A stretch of 64,000 nucleotides of DNA from Bacteroidota bacterium (GTDB lineage: Bacteria; Bacteroidota; Bacteroidia; Cytophagales; Cytophagaceae): NCBI GenBank assembly GCA_023458555.1, contig JAEWYS010000020.1:1-64000 (forward strand), written 5' to 3'. This document shows, one piece after another, positions 53,894 to 61,588 of the stretch; the first letter of the stretch is position 1, and each line of letters opens with the position of its first letter. Below the pieces are notes generated by a model. That model had not been told where the DNA came from. It saw only the letters and a list, made by a program, of their open reading frames with translations, and ran no database searches. Made by a program: the position numbers and the translations under genes.

Positions 53894-54062
53894 ACAGAAA
53901 TAGAATAAATTATTTTAATTTAAAATTAAACGATAGCTTACATCAATATTGCAAACTAAACACTACACAATATTACGCCTAATCAGGGTAAATTGTTTTG
54001 AGCAAACTTAATATTTAACAGAATATTAACACGGACCTTGTCAGACTTTATCGACTTCACTA

Positions 54063-55433
54063 ATGATCATCAGTAAAGACAGCTTTATAAAAAAATACTT
54101 TTTCTTATTATTCATTACATTTCTATCTCCTTTATTTTTATTCAGCCAACAGATAAAAATAGAACCAGAACCCGCTGTACTTGGCATTAATCAGGAATTC
54201 ATAATCTCACTTACCATTCCTTTTCAGAAGAAAGTACGAATAGGAAACTTTCCCGAGATTGCCGATTTCTCTAAAAAACAGACGGTTTATAGTCGCGAGG
54301 ATTCGCTTATTATAATATATCAGCACTACCGTCCAAGGAAAGCCGGGACCTTCCACCTTCCCCCTTTTTCAATACTTGTTGACGATCTTACATTCAGCTA
54401 TAAGCAAAGTACTGTTATTAAAGTTTCTTCAGCACAGATCAGGGACAGCCTTTCTGCCATTGATACATCTGAACGGAATAATGACTTCCAGACTGATAAT
54501 ATTGAGGCCAGACTGATAACGGATATTTCATCACGCGAAGTATACCCCGGCGAGACTATATCCTTACGAGTATATCTGCACATACAACGAACCGGAGATG
54601 CCGAGTTTAACTTTATAGATGTGTCAGAACAGCTAAACAGAATAAAGAAAACTTTTATCCCTGAAAATTCTGTAAATGAAATTATTAATTTCGGATCCAT
54701 CACTATCGATACACTCACTGAAAACAATTCACTCATCACAAGATATCTGCTTCTGGATGCTCTTATTGCCCCGATCGGCACATCCGATATTAAACTTGGA
54801 CCAGCTTCTTTTTCACTTCTCACATATTCCAAGCGAAAATCTGCCGGTCTCACAGAACGGGAAGACTTCATCCTTACAGCCAATAGTAATCCGATTTCAA
54901 TAAGCATCATTAACCAGGAAACTGCCTGGGAGAACCTTACTCCCGGTATATTCAGCCTCTCGGAGAAAATAAGTACGGAGAAAACCGAACCCAACAGAAG
55001 TATTGTGTATGAATTTATTATTCAGGGCAATGTTAATAACTTGTTTAATTCTGTCCCGGTTATAAGGAATAATGATATTGCTAAAGTTCTTCCGATTCAT
55101 AAGCATAAAAAAATAAAAAACGGACATTCATATTCTTTCTATATTGTTCCGTACAGAAGTGGCAGCATTGCAATGCGGGATCTTTTATACTGGCCCTATT
55201 TCAATACATCTGCCCATCAGGCTGACACTTTATGGCCTTCAAAAAAAATTATAGTTACCGGCGACAATCAGAACGAAAAATCCAGCTACAAAAACGACCC
55301 CTTTTACAAAAAAATCGATAACGAAAGCAATAAACTGCGCTCACTTCAGGCAGACAATATGTTGAAATTATTCATAAATCTTGTAATTTTATTTATGTTC
55401 GCAGTAACAGTGATTTTGATTATCAGAAAATGA
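54063..55433 (+). CDS. BatD-like (aerotolerance) protein
   Basis: The 456-residue protein has a signal peptide (KKYFFLLFITFLSPLFLFSQ), beta-rich Ig-like periplasmic domains (including an EVYPGETISLRVYLHIQ strand pair), and one C-terminal membrane helix (LKLFINLVILFMFAVTVILII). That arrangement is typical of BatD family members, which sit with Bat or MoxR gene sets, though no such genes are near. It overlaps aroC by 4 nt. Confidence 0.8.
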   Translation: MIISKDSFIKKYFFLLFITFLSPLFLFSQQIKIEPEPAVLGINQEFIISLTIPFQKKVRIGNFPEIADFSKKQTVYSREDSLIIIYQHYRPRKAGTFHLPPFSILVDDLTFSYKQSTVIKVSSAQIRDSLSAIDTSERNNDFQTDNIEARLITDISSREVYPGETISLRVYLHIQRTGDAEFNFIDVSEQLNRIKKTFIPENSVNEIINFGSITIDTLTENNSLITRYLLLDALIAPIGTSDIKLGPASFSLLTYSKRKSAGLTEREDFILTANSNPISISIINQETAWENLTPGIFSLSEKISTEKTEPNRSIVYEFIIQGNVNNLFNSVPVIRNNDIAKVLPIHKHKKIKNGHSYSFYIVPYRSGSIAMRDLLYWPYFNTSAHQADTLWPSKKIIVTGDNQNEKSSYKNDPFYKKIDNESNKLRSLQADNMLKLFINLVILFMFAVTVILIIRK

Positions 55434-56506
55434 GTAATACATACGGAAAAATATTCAGGATAACTACCTTTGGAGAGTCTCATGGCACAGGTGTGGGGAT
55501 AGTGTTGGATGGTTGTCCTGCCGGAATAGCTATAAACGAGGAATATATACAGGAACAGCTTGACCGGAGAAGACCCGGCCAGTCTAAAATCACTACCCAG
55601 AGACAGGAAGCTGATGAAGTCAGAATCCTGTCGGGAGTATTTGAGGGACTCTCTACCGGTACCCCTATATGTCTGGTCGTATATAACGCCGATGCACGAA
55701 GTAAAGACTACTCGCATATTGCTGAGAAGTTTCGCCCTTCACACGCCGATTATACCTATCATCAAAAATATGGGGTAAGAGATTACCGGGGCGGTGGCAG
55801 AAGCTCTGCAAGAGAAACCCTTGCCAGAGTAGCGGCCGGAGCAATTGCCATGCAGATTCTGAAACAGCTGGGTATTGAAATCTTTTCTTATGTATCCCAG
55901 GCCGGACCTGTAAAACTGAATAAAAGCTATCAGGAGCTTGATTTATCAAAAATTGAGGATAATATAGTTCGCTGCCCTGATAATGATATAGCAGAAGAAA
56001 TGATTGCTTTTATTGACGAAACAAGAAAAAACCGGGATACAGTCGGTGGTGTGGTCAGTTGCATAATAAAAGGAGTTCCTGCCGGACTTGGCGAGCCTGT
56101 TTTTGACAAACTGCATGCTGAGCTCGGGAAAGCCATGCTTAGTATCAATGCTGTAAAAGGCTTCGAATACGGTAGCGGTTTTGAAGGAGTAGAAAAATAT
56201 GGCTCTCAGCATAATGATGAATTTTATGTTGAAAATGGCAAGGTGAAAACCAGAACCAACTATTCCGGCGGCATTCAGGGTGGTATATCCAATGGAGAAG
56301 ATATATATTTCCGGGTAGCTTTTAAACCCGTTGCCACACTCATGATGGATCAGGATAGTATTGATATCCACGGAAACAACGTCACCGTTTCGGGCAAGGG
56401 TCGTCACGATCCCTGCGTGGTGTCAAGAGCTGTTCCTATAGTGGATGCCATGGCTGCTCTGGTAATTACCGATTTTTACCTGCGAAACAAATCTGTAAAA
56501 CTGTAG
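55430..56506 (+). CDS. aroC: Chorismate synthase
   Basis: Final enzyme of the common aromatic pathway, FMN-dependent conversion of EPSP to chorismate. The 358-residue protein shows FGESHGTGVG, RRPGQSKITTQRQEADEV, HADYTYHQKYGVRDYRGGGR and SARETLARVAAG, plus C-terminal RHDPCVVSRAVPI, all canonical. ATG 55430 overlaps the preceding stop. Confidence 0.97.
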   Translation: MSNTYGKIFRITTFGESHGTGVGIVLDGCPAGIAINEEYIQEQLDRRRPGQSKITTQRQEADEVRILSGVFEGLSTGTPICLVVYNADARSKDYSHIAEKFRPSHADYTYHQKYGVRDYRGGGRSSARETLARVAAGAIAMQILKQLGIEIFSYVSQAGPVKLNKSYQELDLSKIEDNIVRCPDNDIAEEMIAFIDETRKNRDTVGGVVSCIIKGVPAGLGEPVFDKLHAELGKAMLSINAVKGFEYGSGFEGVEKYGSQHNDEFYVENGKVKTRTNYSGGIQGGISNGEDIYFRVAFKPVATLMMDQDSIDIHGNNVTVSGKGRHDPCVVSRAVPIVDAMAALVITDFYLRNKSVKL

Positions 56507-56507
56507 C

Positions 56508-57773
56508 TTGAAAAGTATTCCACTCCATACCAGGATCATTCTCGGCATAATCGCAGGACTTATCTGGGGCTTTCTATCCCAGAAGCTTGGTATTGACCCG
56601 GAAATAACTGTGCTTTATATCAAACCGGCTGGTACAATCTTTATCAATCTTCTATTGATGATTGCCATGCCGCTGGTATTGGTATCCCTGATAAGTGGTA
56701 TTGCCCAACTAGGAGATATAAGCAAGTTCTCTGACATGGGGCTGAAGACAGCAGGATTATTTCTTCTTACGACCTGCCTTGCCATTCTCCTCGGATTAGC
56801 TTTGTCTAATATAATAAAACCCGGAAAACGTATTTCCGCCGAGACCCGTCAGAAGCTTGAAGCTACATTACAGGAGAAGGCTGCTTCCGAAATACAGAGA
56901 GCCGAAGATATAGAATCGGGCAAGCAGCCTTTACAGCCACTTATCGATATTGTACCCAAAAATATCGTAGGGGCCGCCTCCGAAAATACGAATATGCTGC
57001 AGATTGTATTCTTTGCATTACTTATCGGTATTTCTCTGTTAAAAATCCCTGCTGCTAAAGCGCAGCCTGTCATAGCATTTTTTGAAGGCCTCAATGAAAC
57101 CATTATCAAGCTCATTGATATGATCATGGTTCTCGCCCCCTTCGGTGTATTCGGTCTGATCTCAAGTCTTGTTATAGAAACCAGAGACGCTGATCTCCTT
57201 TTAGGTGTACTCTGGTACTCTCTGGCCGTCATTGCCGGTCTGGCTATCATGCTTTTTGTGGTTTACCCGTTACTTATGCAGCTGTTTGGCAAGTTTTCCT
57301 ACTGGAAATTCTTCAAGGGATTACGTCCGGCCATGCTGCTCGCATTCAGCACAAGCTCAAGCTCCGCTACCCTCCCCGTAACTATGCAGGTCGTCGAAAA
57401 GAATCTCGGAATACCGGAAAAAATATCCGGGTTTGTGCTTCCTATGGGAGCAACCATTAATATGGATGGAACCAGCCTTTATCAGTGTATAGCAGCAGTA
57501 TTTATCGCTCAGATTTTTAATATCGACCTGAGCATCGCTGAGCAGTTTACCATTTTGCTCACTGCCCTTCTGGCTTCTCTTGGAAGTGCCGGTGTGCCCG
57601 GAGCAGGTATGGTAATGCTTGTAATTGTATTAAAATCTGTAGGTATTCCATTAGAGGGAATAGCCCTTATCCTGGCTCCGGACCGTCTGCTGGATATGTG
57701 CCGGACCCTCGTCAATGTTGCCAGCGATGCAGCAGTGGCTGTCATCGTTGCTTCGGGAAAATCCGAAGCCTGA
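56508..57773 (+). CDS. Dicarboxylate/amino acid:cation symporter (DAACS family)
   Basis: 421 residues with about eight helices and two re-entrant hairpins. The diagnostic motifs are present: the serine-rich tip LAFSTSSSSATLPV and GATINMDGTSLYQ in helix 7. It brings in C4-dicarboxylates or glutamate/aspartate with Na+ or H+. TTG 56508, one base after the aroC stop, is the start; there is no ATG that keeps helix 1. Confidence 0.95.
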   Translation: MKSIPLHTRIILGIIAGLIWGFLSQKLGIDPEITVLYIKPAGTIFINLLLMIAMPLVLVSLISGIAQLGDISKFSDMGLKTAGLFLLTTCLAILLGLALSNIIKPGKRISAETRQKLEATLQEKAASEIQRAEDIESGKQPLQPLIDIVPKNIVGAASENTNMLQIVFFALLIGISLLKIPAAKAQPVIAFFEGLNETIIKLIDMIMVLAPFGVFGLISSLVIETRDADLLLGVLWYSLAVIAGLAIMLFVVYPLLMQLFGKFSYWKFFKGLRPAMLLAFSTSSSSATLPVTMQVVEKNLGIPEKISGFVLPMGATINMDGTSLYQCIAAVFIAQIFNIDLSIAEQFTILLTALLASLGSAGVPGAGMVMLVIVLKSVGIPLEGIALILAPDRLLDMCRTLVNVASDAAVAVIVASGKSEA

Positions 57774-57869
57774 ATAAGCCAATCAACCCCTTCTGTTGTT
57801 TTCTCCGGATCCCGTGCTTTTAAGTTCTTCAATTCATAAATAAAACGGGTCTATATCTCCACGATTTTG

Positions 57870-57877
57870 TAAATTTG
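57870..57877 (+). promoter_or_regulatory. Candidate -7 element for the Nfu-type gene
   Basis: TAAATTTG, exact TAnnTTTG match, 33 nt before the ATG at 57911. No -33 TTG at the standard distance. Confidence 0.4.
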
Positions 57878-57910
57878 AATTATAAGCAACCCATAATCGT
57901 TATAATTCAT

Positions 57911-58483
57911 ATGGAGAAAAAATATATTGAGATATATACAGAGAGCAATCCAAATCCAAATTCGCTAAAATTTGTTACCAATCAGATTTTTCTGCAAGAA
58001 GGTACGGTCGATTTTCCGGATGCAAAAAGCGCTTTTAACTGTCCTTTGGCTCAGGATCTTTTCAAGTTTAATTTTGTAAAGAGAGTATTCGTAACTGCCA
58101 ACTTTATCACCGTTACCAAAGACGAAAGCATTTCATGGGAAGAAGTTGCACCTATGATCAGGGCACTGATAAAGGGATATCTGGACGAAGGAAAGCCTTT
58201 ATTTATTGAAGCCGTAAAAGTAGACACCATCTCATCCGACGATCCCGAGATTGTACAAAAAATAAAGGTTCTTCTGGACGAATATATACGTCCGGCTGTA
58301 GAACAGGATGGCGGAGCCATAAACTTTAAGACCTGGGATGAGGAAAAAGGTATCGTAACTGTAGAATTGCAGGGTTCGTGCAGTGGCTGTCCTTCTTCAA
58401 CAGTTACATTAAAATCTGGTATTGAAAACCTTATGAAAAGGATGATACCAGAAGTAAATGAGGTAGTTGCCGAGAATGTATAG
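57911..58483 (+). CDS. Nfu/NifU-type iron-sulfur cluster carrier
   Basis: ATG 57911 gives 190 residues in two domains: an Nfu N-terminal domain (residues 1-95, TESNPNPNSLKFVTN) and a C-terminal NifU domain (105-185) with the cluster-binding CSGCPSS. It carries [4Fe-4S] clusters to target enzymes. Ended by the perfect hairpin at 58502. Confidence 0.94.
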   Translation: MEKKYIEIYTESNPNPNSLKFVTNQIFLQEGTVDFPDAKSAFNCPLAQDLFKFNFVKRVFVTANFITVTKDESISWEEVAPMIRALIKGYLDEGKPLFIEAVKVDTISSDDPEIVQKIKVLLDEYIRPAVEQDGGAINFKTWDEEKGIVTVELQGSCSGCPSSTVTLKSGIENLMKRMIPEVNEVVAENV

Positions 58484-58501
58484 CAAAGAAAAATAGTTAA
58501 T

Positions 58502-58528
58502 AAAAAAGGACTCCAAGAGTCCTTTTTT
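58502..58528 (+). terminator. Strong terminator after the Nfu-type gene
   Basis: A perfect 12-bp inverted repeat, core GGACTC / GAGTCC with a CAA loop and T7 tail. It lies 10 nt before the left end of the IS. Confidence 0.88.
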
Positions 58529-58537
58529 TATTGGTTA

Positions 58538-58562
58538 TGCCCCGTCCTGAAATAGGTTGCCA
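58538..58562 (+). repeat. Left terminal inverted repeat of the IS3-type element
   Basis: Pairs with 59859-59883 (19 of 25 positions), with the uninterrupted core GTCCTGAAA in both. Confidence 0.85.
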
Positions 58563-58579
58563 CTTAAAACAACTTATTA

Positions 58580-58960
58580 ATGAAAACAGAGACACGGATT
58601 AAGAAAAAGCGCACACAGCGGGACTATAGTTTAGCCTTTAAAATACAAGTGATTGGGGAAGTAGAAAGAGGGGAGTTAAACCAAAAGCAGGCCGCTCGCA
58701 AATATGGGATACAAGGTAAATCCACAATCTTGCAATGGATCAGAAAACATGGTACATTAGATTGGAAAGAACTACCGACTTTGACTATCAAGAAAACACC
58801 AGAACAAAAGATAAAAGAACCAGAAGCTCTTTTAGCCAGGGAAAAAGAGAAAGTTCATGTCTTGAACACCGCGATTGACATTGCAGATGAGATCTTGAAG
58901 ACTGATATCAGAAAAAAGTATATGCCCTCACAGTCAACAAAGCAAAAGCCAAAAAAATAG
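58580..58960 (+). CDS. IS3-family OrfA (DNA-binding protein)
   Basis: 126 residues with the helix-turn-helix region FKIQVIGEVERGELNQKQAA then RKYGIQGKSTILQWIRKHG, followed by a leucine-zipper-like coiled coil (KEPEALLAREKEKVHVLNTA). Alone it is probably a regulator of transposition; with frameshifting it becomes the N-terminus of the OrfAB transposase. It ends with the slippery heptamer AAAAAAA right before its TAG. Confidence 0.93.
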   Translation: MKTETRIKKKRTQRDYSLAFKIQVIGEVERGELNQKQAARKYGIQGKSTILQWIRKHGTLDWKELPTLTIKKTPEQKIKEPEALLAREKEKVHVLNTAIDIADEILKTDIRKKYMPSQSTKQKPKK

Positions 58961-59856
58961 GTAAGAAAGGCATTTGTGAACTGTTAGGGTATAAACGGCA
59001 AGCCTGTTATAAAAGCAAGTCTTCACGTATCAAGCGCCACCAGGACTTAATAGTAGTTAGAGAACTTGTTATTGCTATAAGAATAAAAATGCCTCGTCTT
59101 GGGACAAAAAAACTATATCATTTATTAAAAGGTGAATTTGAAGCCAGGCAAATAAAAATAGGAAGAGATGTTTTTTTTAACTTCTTAAGAGCGGAGAATT
59201 TATTAATAAAACCCAAAAGAAGTTATATAAAAACTACTGATTCAACGCATTGGATGAGAAAGTACCCAAACCTTATAAAAAATCTCGAAATAACAAGGCC
59301 TGAGCAGGTGTTGGCAAGCGATATAACTTACATTAATACAGTTGATGGGCACCAATACTTAAGCTTAATTACGGATGTTTATTCAAAGAAAATAATGGGA
59401 TACGCCTTGGTAGATAATTTAAGTACAAGTGGCCCTCTTAAGGCATTAACAATGGCTCTTCAAAACAGAAAATACAGTGATTCCATTATTCATCATTCAG
59501 ATCGAGGACTCCAGTATTGTTCCAAAGACTATATAGAAATGTTACAAAAAAATGATATAAAAATCAGCATGACAGAGAATGGAGATCCTTATGAAAATGC
59601 AGTGGCTGAAAGGGTTAATGGAATATTAAAATATGAGTTTCTTATTATTGACGGATTTAAACACCATATGGAAGCTGTAAAAGTTATCCAAGAGTCCATA
59701 TATACGTACAATGAGCATCGACCTCATATGAGCTGTCAATTACTAACTCCAAACAAGATGCATGAACAACAAGACATAAAATTAAAGAAATGGAATAAAA
59801 AAGCCTCGAAAGGAATTCCTTCGAGGCAATCTTTGAATAATAATCTATCTTTATAA
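58912..59856 (+). CDS. IS3-family OrfB transposase (DDE), made by -1 frameshift
   Basis: The frame opens after a stop at 58903 and is entered from OrfA by a -1 shift at A-AAA-AAG (58912-58918) or at A-AAA-AAA (58951-58957). From the slip site it continues KKVYALTVNKAK... into an IS3 transposase with HTH_21 (LGTKKLYHLLKGEF) and an integrase core: first Asp in ASDITYI, second Asp in HHSDRGLQYCS, and Glu in ENAVAERVNG (DDE with 35-residue spacing). The first ATG is 59089. The end carries a hairpin (59803-59827) inside the coding part. Confidence 0.92.
   Translation, partial: KKVYALTVNKAKAKKIGKKGICELLGYKRQACYKSKSSRIKRHQDLIVVRELVIAIRIKMPRLGTKKLYHLLKGEFEARQIKIGRDVFFNFLRAENLLIKPKRSYIKTTDSTHWMRKYPNLIKNLEITRPEQVLASDITYINTVDGHQYLSLITDVYSKKIMGYALVDNLSTSGPLKALTMALQNRKYSDSIIHHSDRGLQYCSKDYIEMLQKNDIKISMTENGDPYENAVAERVNGILKYEFLIIDGFKHHMEAVKVIQESIYTYNEHRPHMSCQLLTPNKMHEQQDIKLKKWNKKASKGIPSRQSLNNNLSL
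59797..59827 (-). terminator. Antisense intrinsic terminator inside the transposase gene
   Basis: On the minus strand GCCTCGAAGGAA, TTCCTTTCGAGGC (one-base bulge) and then TTTTTT. It would stop RNA polymerase entering the IS from the right side, antisense to the transposase, while remaining codable on the plus strand. Confidence 0.65.
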
Positions 59857-59858
59857 CC

Positions 59859-59883
59859 TGTCAACTTTTTTCAGGACAAGTCA
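59859..59883 (-). repeat. Right terminal inverted repeat of the IS3-type element
   Basis: Reverse complement begins TGACTTGTCCTGAAA; pairs with 58538-58562. It starts two bases after the OrfB stop. Confidence 0.85.
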
Positions 59884-59902
59884 TTATAAAACAGATACAA
59901 AT

Positions 59903-59928
59903 AAAAAAGGCAACACTTGCTGCCTTTT
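59903..59928 (-). terminator. Terminator of tRNA-His
   Basis: On the minus strand AAAAGGCA (59928-59921), an 8-nt loop, TGCCTTTTTT. It starts three bases after the tRNA 3' end. Confidence 0.8.
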
Positions 59929-59930
59929 CG

Positions 59931-60005
59931 GGTGGAAGACCGGATTCGAACCGGCGACCTCTAGTGCCACAAACTAGCGCTCTAACCTACTGAGCTACAA
60001 CCACC
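59931..60005 (-). tRNA. tRNA-His (anticodon GTG)
   Basis: Cloverleaf on the minus strand: D arm AGCTCAGTAGGTTAGAGC, anticodon stem CTAGT/ACTAG with loop TTGTGGC (anticodon GTG) and T arm GCCGG-TTCGAAT-CCGGT. An extra G (60005) precedes position 1 and C73 follows the acceptor stem, both typical of tRNA-His. CCA is not encoded. The acceptor stem GTGGTTG / CTTCCAC has two adjacent U-U mismatches at 5-68 and 6-67. Confidence 0.93.
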
Positions 60006-60097
60006 ATTTTAAAATTACCACTTGATCATTACCTCAAATGGACTGCAAATTTAGTGATTATATTTATTCAAATCAATAGCTCTCTCTACAAATATTT

Positions 60098-61435
60098 TTA
60101 TCGCGAAAATGCTAATCGTTGCCCCTTTTGTGTCTCATCAAACTTGCCATTTTCATAAGCAAGGTGTCCGGAAACAATAGTGTGCGTTACTTTTGAATGA
60201 AAAGTCTGTCCTTCAAGAGGCGACCACTGGCATTGATACAATAAATTTCCCTTGTTCACTTCCCAGCTATTGTCCAGATCAACAACAACAATATCCGCCT
60301 TATAGCCTTCCCTTATATATCCTCTGTCCCTGATCTGAAAACATATGGCTGGATTATGAGCCATCTTTTCAACAATTTTCTCCAATGATATCTTTCCCTG
60401 ATGATAAAATTCCAGCATAGCAACAAGACTGTGCTGAATCAAAGGTCCTCCTGAAGGAGCTCCCCAATAATCAGCACTCTTCTCCTCTAAAGTATGAGGA
60501 GCATGATCAGTAGCGATAATATCAAGAAAATCATCAAGCATTGCTCTAAAGAGACTTTCTTTGTGGTATTTTTCTTTTACTGAAGGATTCCATTTAATCA
60601 ACGCCCCTTTTTGTGCATAATCATTCTTATCAAACCATAAATGATGAATACAAACCTCGGCAGTAATTTTCTTATCTTTTAAGGGTAGCCGGTTATCAAA
60701 CAAAGCTATTTCATCCTCTGTGGAAATATGAAGAACATGCAGGCGACTACCGTGCTTTTTTGCCAGCTCGACTGCATAGGAGGAGGACTTATAGCACGCT
60801 TCTTTACTACGAATTTCTGCATGAGCGCTCCAGGGAACATTATCCCCATATCGCTGCCTGTAGGCTTCCGCATTATTTTTTATTGTAGTCTCATCTTCGC
60901 AATGAGTCGCAATCAGCATAGGACTCTTTGCAAAAAGGAGCTCAAGCGCTTCCGCATTATTAACCAGCATATTACCGGTAGAAGACCCCATAAATATTTT
61001 AATACCACATATTTTCTCAGGATCAGCGCTTAGTACCTCTTCGATATTATCATTTGTGGCACCCAGAAAGAACGAATAGTTTGCCAATGAGCTCTGTGAT
61101 GCAATCTGATACTTCTCTTCAAGAAGCTTTAATGTTGTGGCATTGGGAACCGTATTGGGCATCTCCATAAACGAGGTAACTCCGCCGGCAACAGCCGCTT
61201 TCGCCTCCGAATAGATAGTTGCTTTATGTGTAAGTCCCGGCTCCCTGAAGTGCACCTGATCATCAATAACACCAGGCATTACTATCTTTCCCTCAAGATC
61301 AATAACTCTGTCCGCGTTAAGACCTGACAAATCGTTGTCTATTCTGGCAATAATATCGTTCTCAACAAGAATGTCTTTTTTTTGATCAGTCCCCTCGTTA
61401 ATCACCCTGCCATTTAAAAGAAGTATCGTAGACAT
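60098..61435 (-). CDS. pyrC: Dihydroorotase (type I amidohydrolase)
   Basis: Pyrimidine biosynthesis enzyme closing carbamoyl-aspartate to dihydroorotate. The 445-residue protein has the amidohydrolase pattern: MPGVIDDQVHFREPGLTHK, the Lys in CGIKIFMGSS, HVLHIST and ATDHAPHTLEEK. The usual first metal His of the D-x-H-x-H motif is Gln here (D-D-Q-V-H); all later ligands are kept. Length and order fit dihydroorotase better than allantoinase or hydantoinase. Confidence 0.92.
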   Translation of the reverse strand: MSTILLLNGRVINEGTDQKKDILVENDIIARIDNDLSGLNADRVIDLEGKIVMPGVIDDQVHFREPGLTHKATIYSEAKAAVAGGVTSFMEMPNTVPNATTLKLLEEKYQIASQSSLANYSFFLGATNDNIEEVLSADPEKICGIKIFMGSSTGNMLVNNAEALELLFAKSPMLIATHCEDETTIKNNAEAYRQRYGDNVPWSAHAEIRSKEACYKSSSYAVELAKKHGSRLHVLHISTEDEIALFDNRLPLKDKKITAEVCIHHLWFDKNDYAQKGALIKWNPSVKEKYHKESLFRAMLDDFLDIIATDHAPHTLEEKSADYWGAPSGGPLIQHSLVAMLEFYHQGKISLEKIVEKMAHNPAICFQIRDRGYIREGYKADIVVVDLDNSWEVNKGNLLYQCQWSPLEGQTFHSKVTHTIVSGHLAYENGKFDETQKGQRLAFSR

Positions 61436-61473
61436 TTCAATTGGGTTTTTAAGTTAAATTTTACTTTAGTATG

Positions 61474-61481
61474 CAAAGATA
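61474..61481 (-). promoter_or_regulatory. Candidate pyrC promoter -7 element
   Basis: On the minus strand TATCTTTG, an exact TAnnTTTG match, 38 nt before the ATG at 61435. The -33 side shows only GTT near the expected place. Confidence 0.45.
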
Positions 61482-61535
61482 AACTTCGCAGGACTAGAAC
61501 AGAAGTCAGATAATAATAAATGTATGAGAAGCATA

Positions 61536-61567
61536 AAAAAACCCGGACTATATAATCCGGGTTTTTT
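61536..61567 (-). terminator. Terminator of the downstream giant surface protein gene
   Basis: A perfect 12-bp inverted repeat, core CCCGGA/TCCGGG with an 8-nt loop, flanked by A6/T6. On the minus strand it follows the stop at 61589 by about 20 nt; it is symmetrical enough to act in both directions. Confidence 0.85.
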
Positions 61568-61588
61568 GCTTAACCAATTTTATCTTTC

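Larger units (their letters stand above)
58538..59883 (+). mobile_element. Complete IS3-family insertion sequence (1,346 bp)
   Basis: Terminal inverted repeats of 25 nt match at 19 positions: left TGCCCCGTCCTGAAATAGG at 58538, right ends with CAAGTCA at 59883, and both ends show TG...CA. It is flanked by a direct repeat TTA on both sides (58535-58537 and 59884-59886), a 3-bp target duplication, which fixes its limits. Two overlapping frames encode the IS3 OrfA and OrfB, joined by a -1 frameshift signal. The reading frames look intact, so the element may be active. Confidence 0.93.

Noticed and set aside
54398..54994. 198-codon frame opposite the BatD-like gene
   Set aside because: Ser/Ile-rich shadow; the plus frame has signal peptide and C-terminal helix and is clearly the real gene.
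59089..59856. OrfB beginning at the first ATG
   Set aside because: The frame extends upstream to the slippery sites and IS3 transposases are made as OrfAB fusions, so the ATG is probably internal.
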